Below are positions 1 to 7,315 of a stretch of 64,000 bases of DNA, in pieces. Where the stretch lies: positions 62,001-126,000 of the forward strand of contig NZ_BOLV01000003.1 of NCBI RefSeq assembly GCF_016861845.1, in the 5' to 3' direction. This DNA is from Lacticaseibacillus suilingensis. GTDB lineage: Bacteria > Bacillota > Bacilli > Lactobacillales > Lactobacillaceae. The notes under the pieces are model-generated. The model saw nothing but the letters and a program-made list of their open reading frames with translations. It was not told the origin of the DNA and did no database searches. The position numbers and the translations under genes are program-made. Positions within the stretch are counted from its first letter, which is position 1; each line of letters opens with the position of its first letter.

Positions 1-1246
1 ACGTCAAGTTAAAGCCCAATGTATCGTTGAACAGGAAGGGTTGCTGCTTAATGAGGCTGAACAGGTCAAGCTGCTGGCGCGCCGGCAGCTGATTGGCAGC
101 AACGCAATTGATGGTATATTTTCCTTGCAACGGCAACTGACCGGCCAAGGCGTAGAGCAAGGTCGTCTTACCAAAACCAGAGGGCGCCTTGAGCAGAATT
201 TTGTCCCCAGCCTTAAGTGTCAGGTTGAAATTCTTCAACAGACGCTTGTCGCCGCGGCTGAGGGTGACCTCGCTCAGAGTAATGGTCTGAAGCGCCCCCA
301 GTGGCTGCTCAGATCGGGCATCGGGCGTTGAGTGCGCGGCTGCACGCAGCTTGACTTGAATCTGCCGCGTGGTGTTCCACTTGTTCACCCCATCCATAAT
401 CGTGAGCAGCGTATTGGTAATCGAGTTAGAGAGCTGGACGATGCCAATGAAGCTCGCGATGGTAACCACGCCGCTAATGATGCGCACGATACCGAAACCA
501 AACGGTACCAGCAGGCCGAGGGTCAAGGCGATGAACGACATCCAAACGTCGGCCGTGCCGATCATGTCGTTCATTTTGCGTAACCCGAATTCCATGGCGG
601 TGCTGCTTTGATTCAGGCGCGCCTTGGCGACCGCATTCGCGTGGTAGCTACGAATGGTATCCAGACCGGTGAGTAGGTCCTTCAGGCTGCCTGTGTATTG
701 CCCATTGGCAGTGGACCAGGCCTTGGCGCGCCGGTCGATTGGCTTTTGCGTCAGCCCCGACACCGCCATGGGTAATAAGGCCCCCACTACGAACACCAGC
801 GTCGTCAGCCAGTCGAAGTAGATAGCGCCAGCAATCGCGAACACCAAGGTCAGCAACTGTTCCAAAATGGTCAGCTCTGACGCGATGCCGTTGGTTTCCA
901 ACTGCTTCAGATCATTGGTCATAAAGGACAAAGGCTTACTGGCATCCTCCGGCAGCGGTCCGTCATCAATCAGGTGCTTTGCCATCAACGTTTTGATGCG
1001 CAAGTTCACTGTCTGAATGAGGCGGTTTTTGACCCATACGTGCCACTGACCGAGCAAACTAAGGGCTGCAAAGCCGCCCACCGCAATGATGGCTAAGCGC
1101 AAGAACCGGCTCATCGATCCGGCAGTAGCCGCAGCGATAAAACCACTGAGCATGACTGCCAGAAACACCATTTTCGCCGCGACAAAGAGATCTAATCCTA
1201 CCAATAGCGCCACCTGCCGTTTGCGGCCGTATCGCCAAATAATCAT
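1..1246 (-). CDS. ABC exporter, fused membrane and ATPase domains (3' end outside window)
   Basis: Reading leftward from ATG at 1246 (AGGAGG 8 nt upstream), the frame is open to the window edge, about 415 residues. The first ~300 residues hold several hydrophobic helices, as in an exporter-type membrane domain. An ATPase domain follows, with Walker A read as APSGFGKTTLL near residue 355. The signature motif and Walker B lie beyond the edge. It most resembles half-size lipid, drug or peptide exporters; the substrate is not visible. It is divergent from an Rgg-type regulator 90 bp away, which may control it. Incomplete only because of the window edge. Confidence 0.85.
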   Translation of the reverse strand, partial: MIIWRYGRKRQVALLVGLDLFVAAKMVFLAVMLSGFIAAATAGSMSRFLRLAIIAVGGFAALSLLGQWHVWVKNRLIQTVNLRIKTLMAKHLIDDGPLPEDASKPLSFMTNDLKQLETNGIASELTILEQLLTLVFAIAGAIYFDWLTTLVFVVGALLPMAVSGLTQKPIDRRAKAWSTANGQYTGSLKDLLTGLDTIRSYHANAVAKARLNQSSTAMEFGLRKMNDMIGTADVWMSFIALTLGLLVPFGFGIVRIISGVVTIASFIGIVQLSNSITNTLLTIMDGVNKWNTTRQIQVKLRAAAHSTPDARSEQPLGALQTITLSEVTLSRGDKRLLKNFNLTLKAGDKILLKAPSGFGKTTLLYALAGQLPLQGKYTINCVAANQLPARQQLDLFSLIKQQPFLFNDTLGFNLT

Positions 1247-1336
1247 GATGCATGCCTCCTCTGCTTGTGCTTTCAGTCTCGCACGCCTAAAATCAAAAGC
1301 AGTGAAAATTGCGGATACGCAAAAGGAGATGACTTC

Positions 1337-2308
1337 ATGATCCAGGAATTCGGCAGTACCGCCAAAGCGATTCGGCAAAGCAAAAACCTGACACTGCAAA
1401 ACGTGGCAGATGAGCAGCTGTCGGCCAGTGCCCTGTCGCGCTTTGAAACCGGCCAAGCTGATCTGACAGTGACCAAGTTTGCGCATTTACTCGAACGACT
1501 GTGGACGACACCCGAGGAGTTCGTGTTTCGATATCTGAAGGGCAAAACCAGCTTCGACCTGAACGGTTATCTCAGCATGAGCGACATGCTAATGCGCTGG
1601 TTTCCTCAAGGCGCACTGTTCACGGGCAACTCCGACCATCAAACTGCGGAAGTCATCCGGGCCAAATTCAACGCCGCGCTGCCCACCTTGGATACGCAAA
1701 TTGCCGCGAGCCATGATCCAATCAAGCGCTTCGTCCGGCCGCTGTGGGAGCTTATGAGAGAAGAGATGGTGGCCACCGGTGACGTTACGCACCACTTTCC
1801 CCAGCCTCATCCGGAATATACCACGGGCATCCAGCACTATCTCATGGCCTTGAACGACTGGAGCGAATTCGATATCTACATGTTCACGGGGTTCATGCCG
1901 GGATTTGAACCACGAATCGAAAAACAGCTGTTTCAATTGGCCATGACTCGGGCGGTTAAGTACCAAGATTTTCGCTCAACCCGCGAGCTAATCTTTCGGG
2001 TGCTTGAAAATCAGTTTAGCCTCTGCATGGCCTGGTGCGATTATCCAGCGGCCAAGAGCTGCCTGTCGATATATGAAAAGCGGCTCGAAAGTAGTACCAA
2101 CGCCACCAACAACATCAATTTTCTGTTCGACCGCGGTTGGTATCGACTGCGCACCGGCGCGGGGACCGAGGACTGCGAGCACGCACTCACCGTCACCAAG
2201 TTTCTACGACTGGCTGACGAGGACCGCGATCTCAACGAGTTATTCCACTTTATTCTGACCCACGACGGGCAGGATGATTGGCAGCGCACGGCGATCTTTA
2301 TCAATTAA
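1337..2308 (+). CDS. Rgg/GadR/MutR-type transcriptional regulator
   Basis: 323 residues. An N-terminal XRE helix-turn-helix (about residues 5-60: LTLQNVADEQLSASALSRFE) is followed by a long helical C-terminal region, the architecture of Rgg/MutR regulators, which bind short peptides in their C-terminal repeats. ATG at 1337 is chosen because AAAAGGAGAT lies just upstream; an in-frame earlier codon at 1265 has no ribosome site and would sit in the divergent promoter. It faces the ABC exporter at 1-1246, its likeliest target. I found no small pheromone ORF in the flanking gaps, so a peptide partner is unproven. A terminator follows at 2354. Confidence 0.82.
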   Translation: MIQEFGSTAKAIRQSKNLTLQNVADEQLSASALSRFETGQADLTVTKFAHLLERLWTTPEEFVFRYLKGKTSFDLNGYLSMSDMLMRWFPQGALFTGNSDHQTAEVIRAKFNAALPTLDTQIAASHDPIKRFVRPLWELMREEMVATGDVTHHFPQPHPEYTTGIQHYLMALNDWSEFDIYMFTGFMPGFEPRIEKQLFQLAMTRAVKYQDFRSTRELIFRVLENQFSLCMAWCDYPAAKSCLSIYEKRLESSTNATNNINFLFDRGWYRLRTGAGTEDCEHALTVTKFLRLADEDRDLNELFHFILTHDGQDDWQRTAIFIN

Positions 2309-2353
2309 TTCCTAGACGTCACTAAACCTCTCGCCATCAATTTGCACCCATTC

Positions 2354-2403
2354 AAAAAGGCGGCCGGTCGCTAGCTATTTGCTAGAGCCTGCCGCCTTTT
2401 TTG
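2354..2403. terminator. Bidirectional intrinsic terminator
   Basis: AAAAAGGCGG pairs with CCGCCTTTTTT around a loop of about 28 nt. It separates the rightward Rgg-type gene from the leftward membrane-protein gene and can serve both because it has an A-run on the left and a T-run on the right. Confidence 0.85.
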
Positions 2404-2416
2404 CGCTCGTTTTCAC

Positions 2417-2857
2417 TTATAGCTTGTGCTCATAATACAGCATGCTGCCAACCCACAGCCAAAACGTCAACCCAATCATCAACCCAATCCCGCTGAGCAT
2501 GGCTTTCAGGGTGGCGTCGAGCTGGCCGCCGCGCACGGCAAGCACCACCACCACACCGGCGATGACGACGCCCAACAGCAGTTTCAACGTCCGGTCATTG
2601 GCCTTGAGTCTGATGAGCTGCTGCCGCTCATCGCGTTCATCGAGGCGGTCTTCACGCGTCGCCTGCTTCGAAATTGCGCGGCGAATGGCCACGGCCCCTG
2701 CCAACCAGCAGCCCAGGATGATCAACCAGCTCTGGGCCAAGTCCCAGCCGTGCAGAGCCGGACCGGTGAGCTGAAAATACAGATTGGCGCTGCCCAAGAC
2801 CACTAACCCGAGGCCTGCTAGCAGGCCCTTTTGATTATAGATTTTCAATTTCATCAT
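2417..2857 (-). CDS. Four-helix membrane protein, partner of XRE regulator
   Basis: 146 residues with four hydrophobic helices (about 11-31, 38-58, 93-108, 119-140) split by a charged cytoplasmic segment containing DERDERQQLIRLKAND. This resembles small multi-helix proteins of unknown function encoded with short XRE regulators in Firmicutes. Its start overlaps the last 23 nt of the regulator gene. The regulator's own codons supply GGAGG directly before the ATG pair at 2857/2854, so translation is probably coupled. The start could be 2854. No enzymatic motif is visible. Confidence 0.75.
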   Translation of the reverse strand: MMKLKIYNQKGLLAGLGLVVLGSANLYFQLTGPALHGWDLAQSWLIILGCWLAGAVAIRRAISKQATREDRLDERDERQQLIRLKANDRTLKLLLGVVIAGVVVVLAVRGGQLDATLKAMLSGIGLMIGLTFWLWVGSMLYYEHKL

Positions 2858-3065
2858 CCTCCGATTGTTTGTTCTCGGCTAAGCAGCACAACGTTTCCAC
2901 ACTGACGCCAAAGACTTCGGCTAAGCGATAGGCCAGCATCAGGCTAGGATTGTACTGCTCTTTTTCGATTGAAATAATGGTCCGCGCCGAAACATGGACC
3001 TGAGCCGCCAGCTCGGCCTGCGTCAGGCCAGCGGCTTTGCGGTATGCTTTAACCTTGGTTTTCAT
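2835..3065 (-). CDS. Small XRE-family repressor
   Basis: 76 residues, almost entirely one helix-turn-helix domain (KAAGLTQAELAAQVHVSART), like short Cro/YozG-type repressors. The start at 3065 is chosen because GGAGG precedes it by 5 nt; an in-frame upstream ATG at 3095 would lie within the operator. It is the first gene of a two-gene unit with the overlapping membrane protein. The promoter at 3110-3138 is covered by a symmetrical operator, so autoregulation is likely (inference). Confidence 0.85.
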   Translation of the reverse strand: MKTKVKAYRKAAGLTQAELAAQVHVSARTIISIEKEQYNPSLMLAYRLAEVFGVSVETLCCLAENKQSEDDEIENL

Positions 3066-3079
3066 CCTAACCTCCAAAA

Positions 3080-3111
3080 GTGAAGCCCACTTCACGTGAA
3101 GCTGGCTTCAT
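3080..3111. promoter_or_regulatory. Operator with four alternating half-sites
   Basis: GTGAAG, CTTCAC, GTGAAG, CTTCAT run in alternating orientation. CTTCACGTGAAG (3090-3101) is a perfect 12-bp palindrome, and the outer pairs form two more dyads. It sits between the -10 box and the start of the XRE gene, the right place for autorepression. Confidence 0.6.
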
Positions 3112-3138
3112 ATTATAACCATGGCCGCTACCTGTCAA
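3110..3138 (-). promoter_or_regulatory. Promoter of XRE regulator operon
   Basis: On the minus strand TTGACA (3133-3138) is followed by TATAAT (3112-3117, 15-bp spacer) or TAATAT (3110-3115, 17-bp spacer). The box abuts the operator. Confidence 0.65.
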
Positions 3139-3232
3139 GATGATTTTCACCAGGTTCAGGCGGCTTTTGCCGGTTTCTAAGTGAAAATGCGGTACACTTA
3201 GGGGACAACAATTTAAAACTGGAGTGAGATTA

Positions 3233-4237
3233 TTGAGTAAAGTAGGCATTCTTGGTGCCGGTACTTGGGGCATCGCATTATCCCGCATGTTAGCCAACAC
3301 AGGGCATACCGTGACGGTGTGGTCCGCGCTACCTGATGAAGTGAAGCAGTTGGATCAAACGCGGCAACAAAAGAACCTGCCTGGCATGACAATTCCGGCC
3401 AGCATCACCTTCACCAGCGATTTGCCGGCCGCTTGCACGGACCAGGCTTTGCTTTTGCTGGCGGTACCATCGGTTTATGTCCGGTCAACCGTCAAACAAG
3501 CCGCGCCCTTCATCCCTGCCGGTCAGCTGATTGTCGATGTCGCCAAAGGGCTTGAACCCGACACGATGCTGACCATGACCCAGGTGATTGCCGATGAACT
3601 CAGCCAGCTGCACGCACCAAAAATGCGACTCGTGGCGCTGTCCGGCCCGACCCACGCCGAGGAAGTAGCGCTAGATTTGCCCACGACGATTGTGGCCGCA
3701 GCCGATGACGAGGAAGCGGCCAAGCAGGCGCAAGACATTTTCACCTCCAGCTTCATGCGGGTTTACACCAACCCGGACCGCTACGGCGTGGAACTTTGCG
3801 GCGCCTTGAAAAATATCATCGCCTTGGCCGCCGGCATTTCGGATGGCTTAGGCTATGGCGATAACGCCAAGGCCGCGCTGATTACCCGCGGCATGACCGA
3901 AATCAAGCGGCTCGGCACCAAGCTCGGCGCGCATGCCGCCACCTTCGACGGGCTGGCGGGCATCGGCGATTTGATTGTCACCGGCACCAGCACCCACAGT
4001 CGCAATCACAACTGCGGCCTCTTGATTGGCCAAGGCATGAGTCCCGCCGCCGCCAAAAAGCAAATCGGCATGGTCGTTGAAGGCATCAACGCCATTCCTG
4101 GCGCCTTAGAGTTGGCCGCTAAAGCCAACGTCAGCATGCCAATTGTCGAAACCGTTGACCAAGTCATCAATCACGGCCTCGACCCCAAGGAAGCCGTGCA
4201 ACAGCTGCTGAATCGCAAGAAAAAAGCGGAATTTTAA
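3233..4237 (+). CDS. gpsA: Glycerol-3-phosphate dehydrogenase (NAD(P)+)
   Basis: 334 residues, normal length. It reduces dihydroxyacetone phosphate to sn-glycerol-3-phosphate for membrane phospholipid synthesis. Visible features are the N-terminal Rossmann motif GAGTWG, the central LSGPTHAEEV segment, and the C-terminal CGALKNIIALAAGI helix carrying the conserved catalytic lysine. TTG at 3233 is preferred over the in-frame GTG at 3224 because GGAG(TGAG) lies at the right distance only for TTG. It stands alone, followed by a signal peptidase gene after about 100 bp. Confidence 0.95.
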   Translation: MSKVGILGAGTWGIALSRMLANTGHTVTVWSALPDEVKQLDQTRQQKNLPGMTIPASITFTSDLPAACTDQALLLLAVPSVYVRSTVKQAAPFIPAGQLIVDVAKGLEPDTMLTMTQVIADELSQLHAPKMRLVALSGPTHAEEVALDLPTTIVAAADDEEAAKQAQDIFTSSFMRVYTNPDRYGVELCGALKNIIALAAGISDGLGYGDNAKAALITRGMTEIKRLGTKLGAHAATFDGLAGIGDLIVTGTSTHSRNHNCGLLIGQGMSPAAAKKQIGMVVEGINAIPGALELAAKANVSMPIVETVDQVINHGLDPKEAVQQLLNRKKKAEF

Positions 4238-4341
4238 CCACTGGTGCCGCCGCCCGTTAAGAAAGCCTTAAACGCGGCCTGAACCGTCCGTTCTTGCCTT
4301 CAACATGGTACGCTGAAAATTGTTGACGAGGGGGTGGCACC

Positions 4342-5022
4342 ATGAAAAAGCGTTGGCTGACTGGCACACTATTTGCTTTGATGATCATCAGCAGCTTAAT
4401 GAGCCTGTTTATGCCCCTCGAGTATGTGCGCGGTCATTCCATGGCCCCCACGTTACAATCCGGGCAGTGGCTCGTGGTGATGAACACCAAGCTCGCCAGT
4501 GCCATCAAGCAACCAGTGCGCCGCGGTGATTTGATCACCTTCCGCAATGACGGCTTGGTCAAGCAAATTCCCGCCCAGCGGCTGTTGGTCAAACGCGTCA
4601 TCGGGATGCCTGGCGATTTAATCGGCATCAACCGCACCACGGTGTACCGCAACGGCCAGGCGCTGAAGGAGCCTTACGTCAAATACCCGATGGCTAACCA
4701 GCACTATAATTATGACGGTCAACCGAATGGCGGCGCCTTGTTCGCTGACGCCAGCTTTCAGCGCACGACGTTGGTGAAAGCCCACCAGTATTTCGTCTTG
4801 GGCGATAACCGGCCGCGCTCAGCCGATTCCCGCTGGTTTGGCCCGATTGCCACGGCGCAAGTCGCCAGTAAAGTCCTGTGGCGGCTGCCTTTCAACAACC
4901 AAAACTGGTGGGTGCGCGGCCTGTGGTACCTGGTGCACGCCTTGCCGCTGCTGTTCTTGCTGAGCTGGTTTGCGCTAGCTTATGGGAATGAACTGATTCG
5001 GCTCCTGCGTGGTAATCAATAA
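4342..5022 (+). CDS. lepB: Signal peptidase I
   Basis: 226 residues, S26 family. It cleaves signal peptides from exported proteins on the outer face of the membrane. The catalytic serine is in GHSMAP (Ser33) and the general-base lysine in VKRVIGMPGD (Lys84); box E reads GDNRPRSADSR. An N-terminal anchor spans about residues 6-24. A second hydrophobic segment at about 196-216 is less usual for Gram-positive type I enzymes. GAGGGGG precedes the ATG. It is followed by an intergenic repeat rather than a simple terminator. Confidence 0.93.
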   Translation: MKKRWLTGTLFALMIISSLMSLFMPLEYVRGHSMAPTLQSGQWLVVMNTKLASAIKQPVRRGDLITFRNDGLVKQIPAQRLLVKRVIGMPGDLIGINRTTVYRNGQALKEPYVKYPMANQHYNYDGQPNGGALFADASFQRTTLVKAHQYFVLGDNRPRSADSRWFGPIATAQVASKVLWRLPFNNQNWWVRGLWYLVHALPLLFLLSWFALAYGNELIRLLRGNQ

Positions 5023-5028
5023 CATGAC

Positions 5029-5200
5029 AGGCTGCGGAGCGGGGCGATTTTAGCCCGACAAATAGCCTTTCTACCGCATGTCAGCCTGTACGCGTTGTGC
5101 GCTACGGGCTGATCAAGCTTAAGGCATTGCCGGCGTTCTTTGCCGGTGAGGCCTTAAGCGTAGCTATTTGCTCGGGCGTTGCCCCGCGGAGCGTAACTAG
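5029..5200 (-). repeat. Structured intergenic repeat, long form (copy A)
   Basis: Read on the minus strand this 172-nt unit begins AGTTACGCTCCG and ends CGCAGCCT. It shares with the other copies the nested arms GCCCGA/TCGGGC, CAA/TTG, CTTAAGGC/GCCTTAAG and CCGGC/GCCGG. It also has an about 50-nt extra hairpin (TCAGCC/GGCTGA) found otherwise only in copy B. It lies between convergent genes. Confidence 0.85.
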
Positions 5201-5203
5201 AAA

Positions 5204-5247
5204 AGCGTCTGGTTCAACCCTCGAACTCAGGGTTTGAACCAGACGCT
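5204..5247 (-). terminator. Terminator of the esterase gene
   Basis: AGCGTCTGGTTCA pairs with TGAACCAGACGCT, with a further CCCT/AGGG inner stem. On the minus strand a CTTTTCT run follows, just after the esterase stop. Confidence 0.85.
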
Positions 5248-5259
5248 ATTTCTTTGGCG

Positions 5260-6210
5260 CTAATCCATGAAGAAATTATAGGCGTGGTCGCCGACTTTGG
5301 GCAGGAACTCGTGGCCGTATTCCGGCAGGATATAAAGCTGCTTTTCACCGGTCAACTGGTGATACGCGCCAAACTGGGTTACCGGTGGCACCACTTGGTC
5401 TTGCAAGCCCAGCCCCCAGATGAGTGGCGTTTTGATTTGCGCCGCAAAGTGCTGAACGTCGATATATTCGAGCGTATCGAAGAACGCGTCCTCCCGCTCA
5501 TGCAGCGGATCGCGATACCGGAACCAGTAAGCGAGCTGGTCATAGCCGTTATTTTCGGCGCCGAGCGCATAAGCTTTGCGATAATCGCACAGGTACGGGT
5601 AATTCACGTAAGCCCGGTGAATGGTGGGCACCAGCCCAAGGGTAGCCAAGGTCAGCCCGCCACCTTGCGAACCGCCCATCGCGTAGATTCGGTCAGGAAC
5701 TACGCCTGGCATCGCCGCCAACAGGTCAGCGGCTTCAGCGCAATCCAAGAACACACTGCGATAATACAAATGCTGCGGCCCATCTTCCACGCCGCGAATA
5801 ATCAGACCCTTAAGCGTACCGCCGATGGTTTGGGTGGTGTCGACACTGGGGCCGCCTTGGCCGCGCACATCAATCGCCAGCACGACAAAACCTTCAGCCG
5901 CCCAGTTGAATTTCTGGGTGAAATCACCGGCATCGCAGTGATAGCCGTGAAACATCAGGAGTCCTTTGTGCGGCTGCTTGGGATCATAAGCCTTGGGCAT
6001 GATCAGCTGGGCATGAATACGCGCCTGGCCGACGCCAGTGAACCAATAATCATAAGCCTGAGCAACTGAGCTGCGAATTGCTACCGGTTTTTGCTCAACG
6101 TCCGGCTTGACGGCCCGCATTTCAGCCAGGGCCTGCTGCCAAAAAGCATCAAAATCCGCGGGACGGTGGCCTGAACCGCGATAATCTGGGTACATGTCCG
6201 TTACCGTCAT
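5260..6210 (-). CDS. Acetyl xylan esterase / cephalosporin-C deacetylase (CE7)
   Basis: 316 residues, typical for carbohydrate esterase family 7, which deacetylates sugars, xylo-oligosaccharides and cephalosporin C in the cytoplasm. The CE7 signature RGQGG is at 116-120. The catalytic triad reads Ser181 in GGSQGG, Asp271 in LQDQVV and His300 in EYGHE. No signal peptide is visible. The start at 6210 lies 4 nt after the stop of the PTS EIIB gene, so the two form one operon under a CcpA-type site. A role in using acetylated oligosaccharides is inferred. Confidence 0.92.
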   Translation of the reverse strand: MTVTDMYPDYRGSGHRPADFDAFWQQALAEMRAVKPDVEQKPVAIRSSVAQAYDYWFTGVGQARIHAQLIMPKAYDPKQPHKGLLMFHGYHCDAGDFTQKFNWAAEGFVVLAIDVRGQGGPSVDTTQTIGGTLKGLIIRGVEDGPQHLYYRSVFLDCAEAADLLAAMPGVVPDRIYAMGGSQGGGLTLATLGLVPTIHRAYVNYPYLCDYRKAYALGAENNGYDQLAYWFRYRDPLHEREDAFFDTLEYIDVQHFAAQIKTPLIWGLGLQDQVVPPVTQFGAYHQLTGEKQLYILPEYGHEFLPKVGDHAYNFFMD

Positions 6211-6213
6211 GGC

Positions 6214-6534
6214 TTAAGCCTGCGCTTTCTGGATTTCCGCCATGGCGGTAGCGAGGACTTTTTCCCCATTCATCGTGCCATAGTCGCGCATGTTGATGAC
6301 GGACACCGGCACCGGCAGCTCCTTTTGCAGCTTAGTCGCCACGTAACTGACCTGTGGGCCGATTAAAATCACATCTGGTTGGTACTTGTCCATTTGGGCT
6401 TCGACGCCATTAACGCCAATCGCATCAATCTGAGCCTCAATCCCTTGCGCCTTGGCCGCTTGCTGCATCTTGGTCATCAGCAAACTACTCGACATCCCGC
6501 CGGCACAGGCGAGTAAAATATTCACTTTTGTCAT
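6214..6534 (-). CDS. PTS lactose/cellobiose-type EIIB component
   Basis: 106 residues. The N-terminal phosphorylation loop LLACAGGMSSSLL carries the active cysteine at about residue 10, as in EIIB of the lactose/cellobiose family, which passes phosphate from EIIA to the incoming sugar. ATG at 6534 is supported by GAGGGGG 8 nt upstream; the frame stays open further upstream but without signals. No EIIA or EIIC gene is adjacent, so it must work with components encoded elsewhere or be a remnant. It is co-transcribed with the CE7 esterase. Confidence 0.88.
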   Translation of the reverse strand: MTKVNILLACAGGMSSSLLMTKMQQAAKAQGIEAQIDAIGVNGVEAQMDKYQPDVILIGPQVSYVATKLQKELPVPVSVINMRDYGTMNGEKVLATAMAEIQKAQA

Positions 6535-6584
6535 CAACCAAACCCCCTCATGTATATACATATAGAGTAGTCTTTTGAGTTGCG

Positions 6585-6600
6585 ATTGCAAGCGCTTTCT
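6585..6600 (-). promoter_or_regulatory. Catabolite-responsive element (CcpA site)
   Basis: ATTGCAAGCGCTTTCT fits the cre consensus WWTGNAARCGNWWWCA apart from the final base. It lies about 50 bp upstream of the EIIB–esterase operon and only 23 bp from the left junction of element 1. Confidence 0.7.
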
Positions 6601-6622
6601 GAACCTCTTATCGTCCACTTTT

Positions 6623-6633
6623 CCCGGGAAATA
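6623..6633 (+). other. attL core of element 1
   Basis: CCCGGGAAATA inside the palindrome TTCCCGGGAA. It is flanked by an inverted CGTCCA (6612) / TGGACG (6641) pair, as expected for a tyrosine-recombinase core site. Confidence 0.65.
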
Positions 6634-6724
6634 AACTAGTTGGACGACTAAGATAAAAAACTGCGGCGTAATGCCCCTTTTAAGACACCTAAAGGCTTCA
6701 ATATCAAATAATTTGCTGATGGAA

Positions 6725-6743
6725 TGTGCCACACGCGTGCCAC
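6725..6743 (+). other. Candidate integrase arm-type sites (element 1 left)
   Basis: TGTGCCAC (6725-6732) and CGTGCCAC (6736-6743) are spaced 11 bp start to start, one helical turn. The first begins 92 bp after the end of the core, identical to element 2. Confidence 0.55.
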
Positions 6744-6757
6744 CCCCAAACCAAAGA

Positions 6758-6792
6758 GGAGAAAGCCTAACACAGAGGCCTTCTCCTTTTTT
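6758..6792. terminator. Terminator inside element 1
   Basis: GGAGAA and TTCTCC pair, with an inner GCCT/AGGC stem, followed by a T-run on the plus strand. It stands just past the stop of the leftward membrane-protein gene and may block traffic in both directions. Confidence 0.65.
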
Positions 6793-6808
6793 AAGGGTCC
6801 TATCTGAA

Positions 6809-7315
6809 CTACTCTTTAAATCTTATCGGCGTCTCACACGTCAGGTAATAGAGTCTCACAGCGCTATCTATGATTGCTCCTGCAGTAATCAGATAACCTG
6901 CCAAAGCCATGATCGGCCAACTCACTACCACTTGCGTCGAAGACTCTCCGAAAACGATAATAATCAATAATAGTTTCCACAACACCGAAGCATGATAAGC
7001 CAGCGGTTTAACAAACTTGGTCGTCTCAAAGTTGTTATCACGCTTTCCTGCTAACCGACTTAGCCTACTACCAACCACACGGATACACAAAACCCCGATG
7101 ATAAAAAACATCGTCCAACCAAAAAGTACTACAACATTACTTTTTGCTCCATGCTGTGTTCGAACCCATAGGATCAGTCCAGCAACGTAGCCAACTCCAG
7201 TGGTGGCAACTAGCTCTCCTACAAGAGCAGGCAATTCGATTCGCCGATTGACAATCTTTCTCATCAAGATTGTTATGCCCATTAAACCCACCAAGGCAAT
7301 AACCATCGCAATCAT
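6809..7315 (-). CDS. Membrane protein of unknown function
   Basis: 168 residues with about five hydrophobic segments (near 1-18, 30-50, 60-80, 108-125, 133-155) and short basic loops. I do not recognise the family. The start overlaps the stop of the quinone reductase gene by 4 nt (ATGA), so translation is coupled and the protein probably acts with that enzyme or shares its regulation. Base composition is AT-rich like the rest of element 1. It may be a membrane redox partner; no cofactor motif is visible. Confidence 0.7.
   Translation of the reverse strand: MIAMVIALVGLMGITILMRKIVNRRIELPALVGELVATTGVGYVAGLILWVRTQHGAKSNVVVLFGWTMFFIIGVLCIRVVGSRLSRLAGKRDNNFETTKFVKPLAYHASVLWKLLLIIIVFGESSTQVVVSWPIMALAGYLITAGAIIDSAVRLYYLTCETPIRFKE

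Noticed and set aside
1247-1336. Short pheromone (SHP) gene for the Rgg-type regulator
   Set aside because: The 90-bp gap holds only the divergent ribosome sites, and 2309-2416 holds a terminator; no hydrophobic small peptide frame.
5254-6069. Long plus-strand open frame opposite the CE7 esterase
   Set aside because: It is the shadow of the esterase gene in GC-rich DNA; it has no ribosome site or family motif, while the minus frame has a full catalytic triad.
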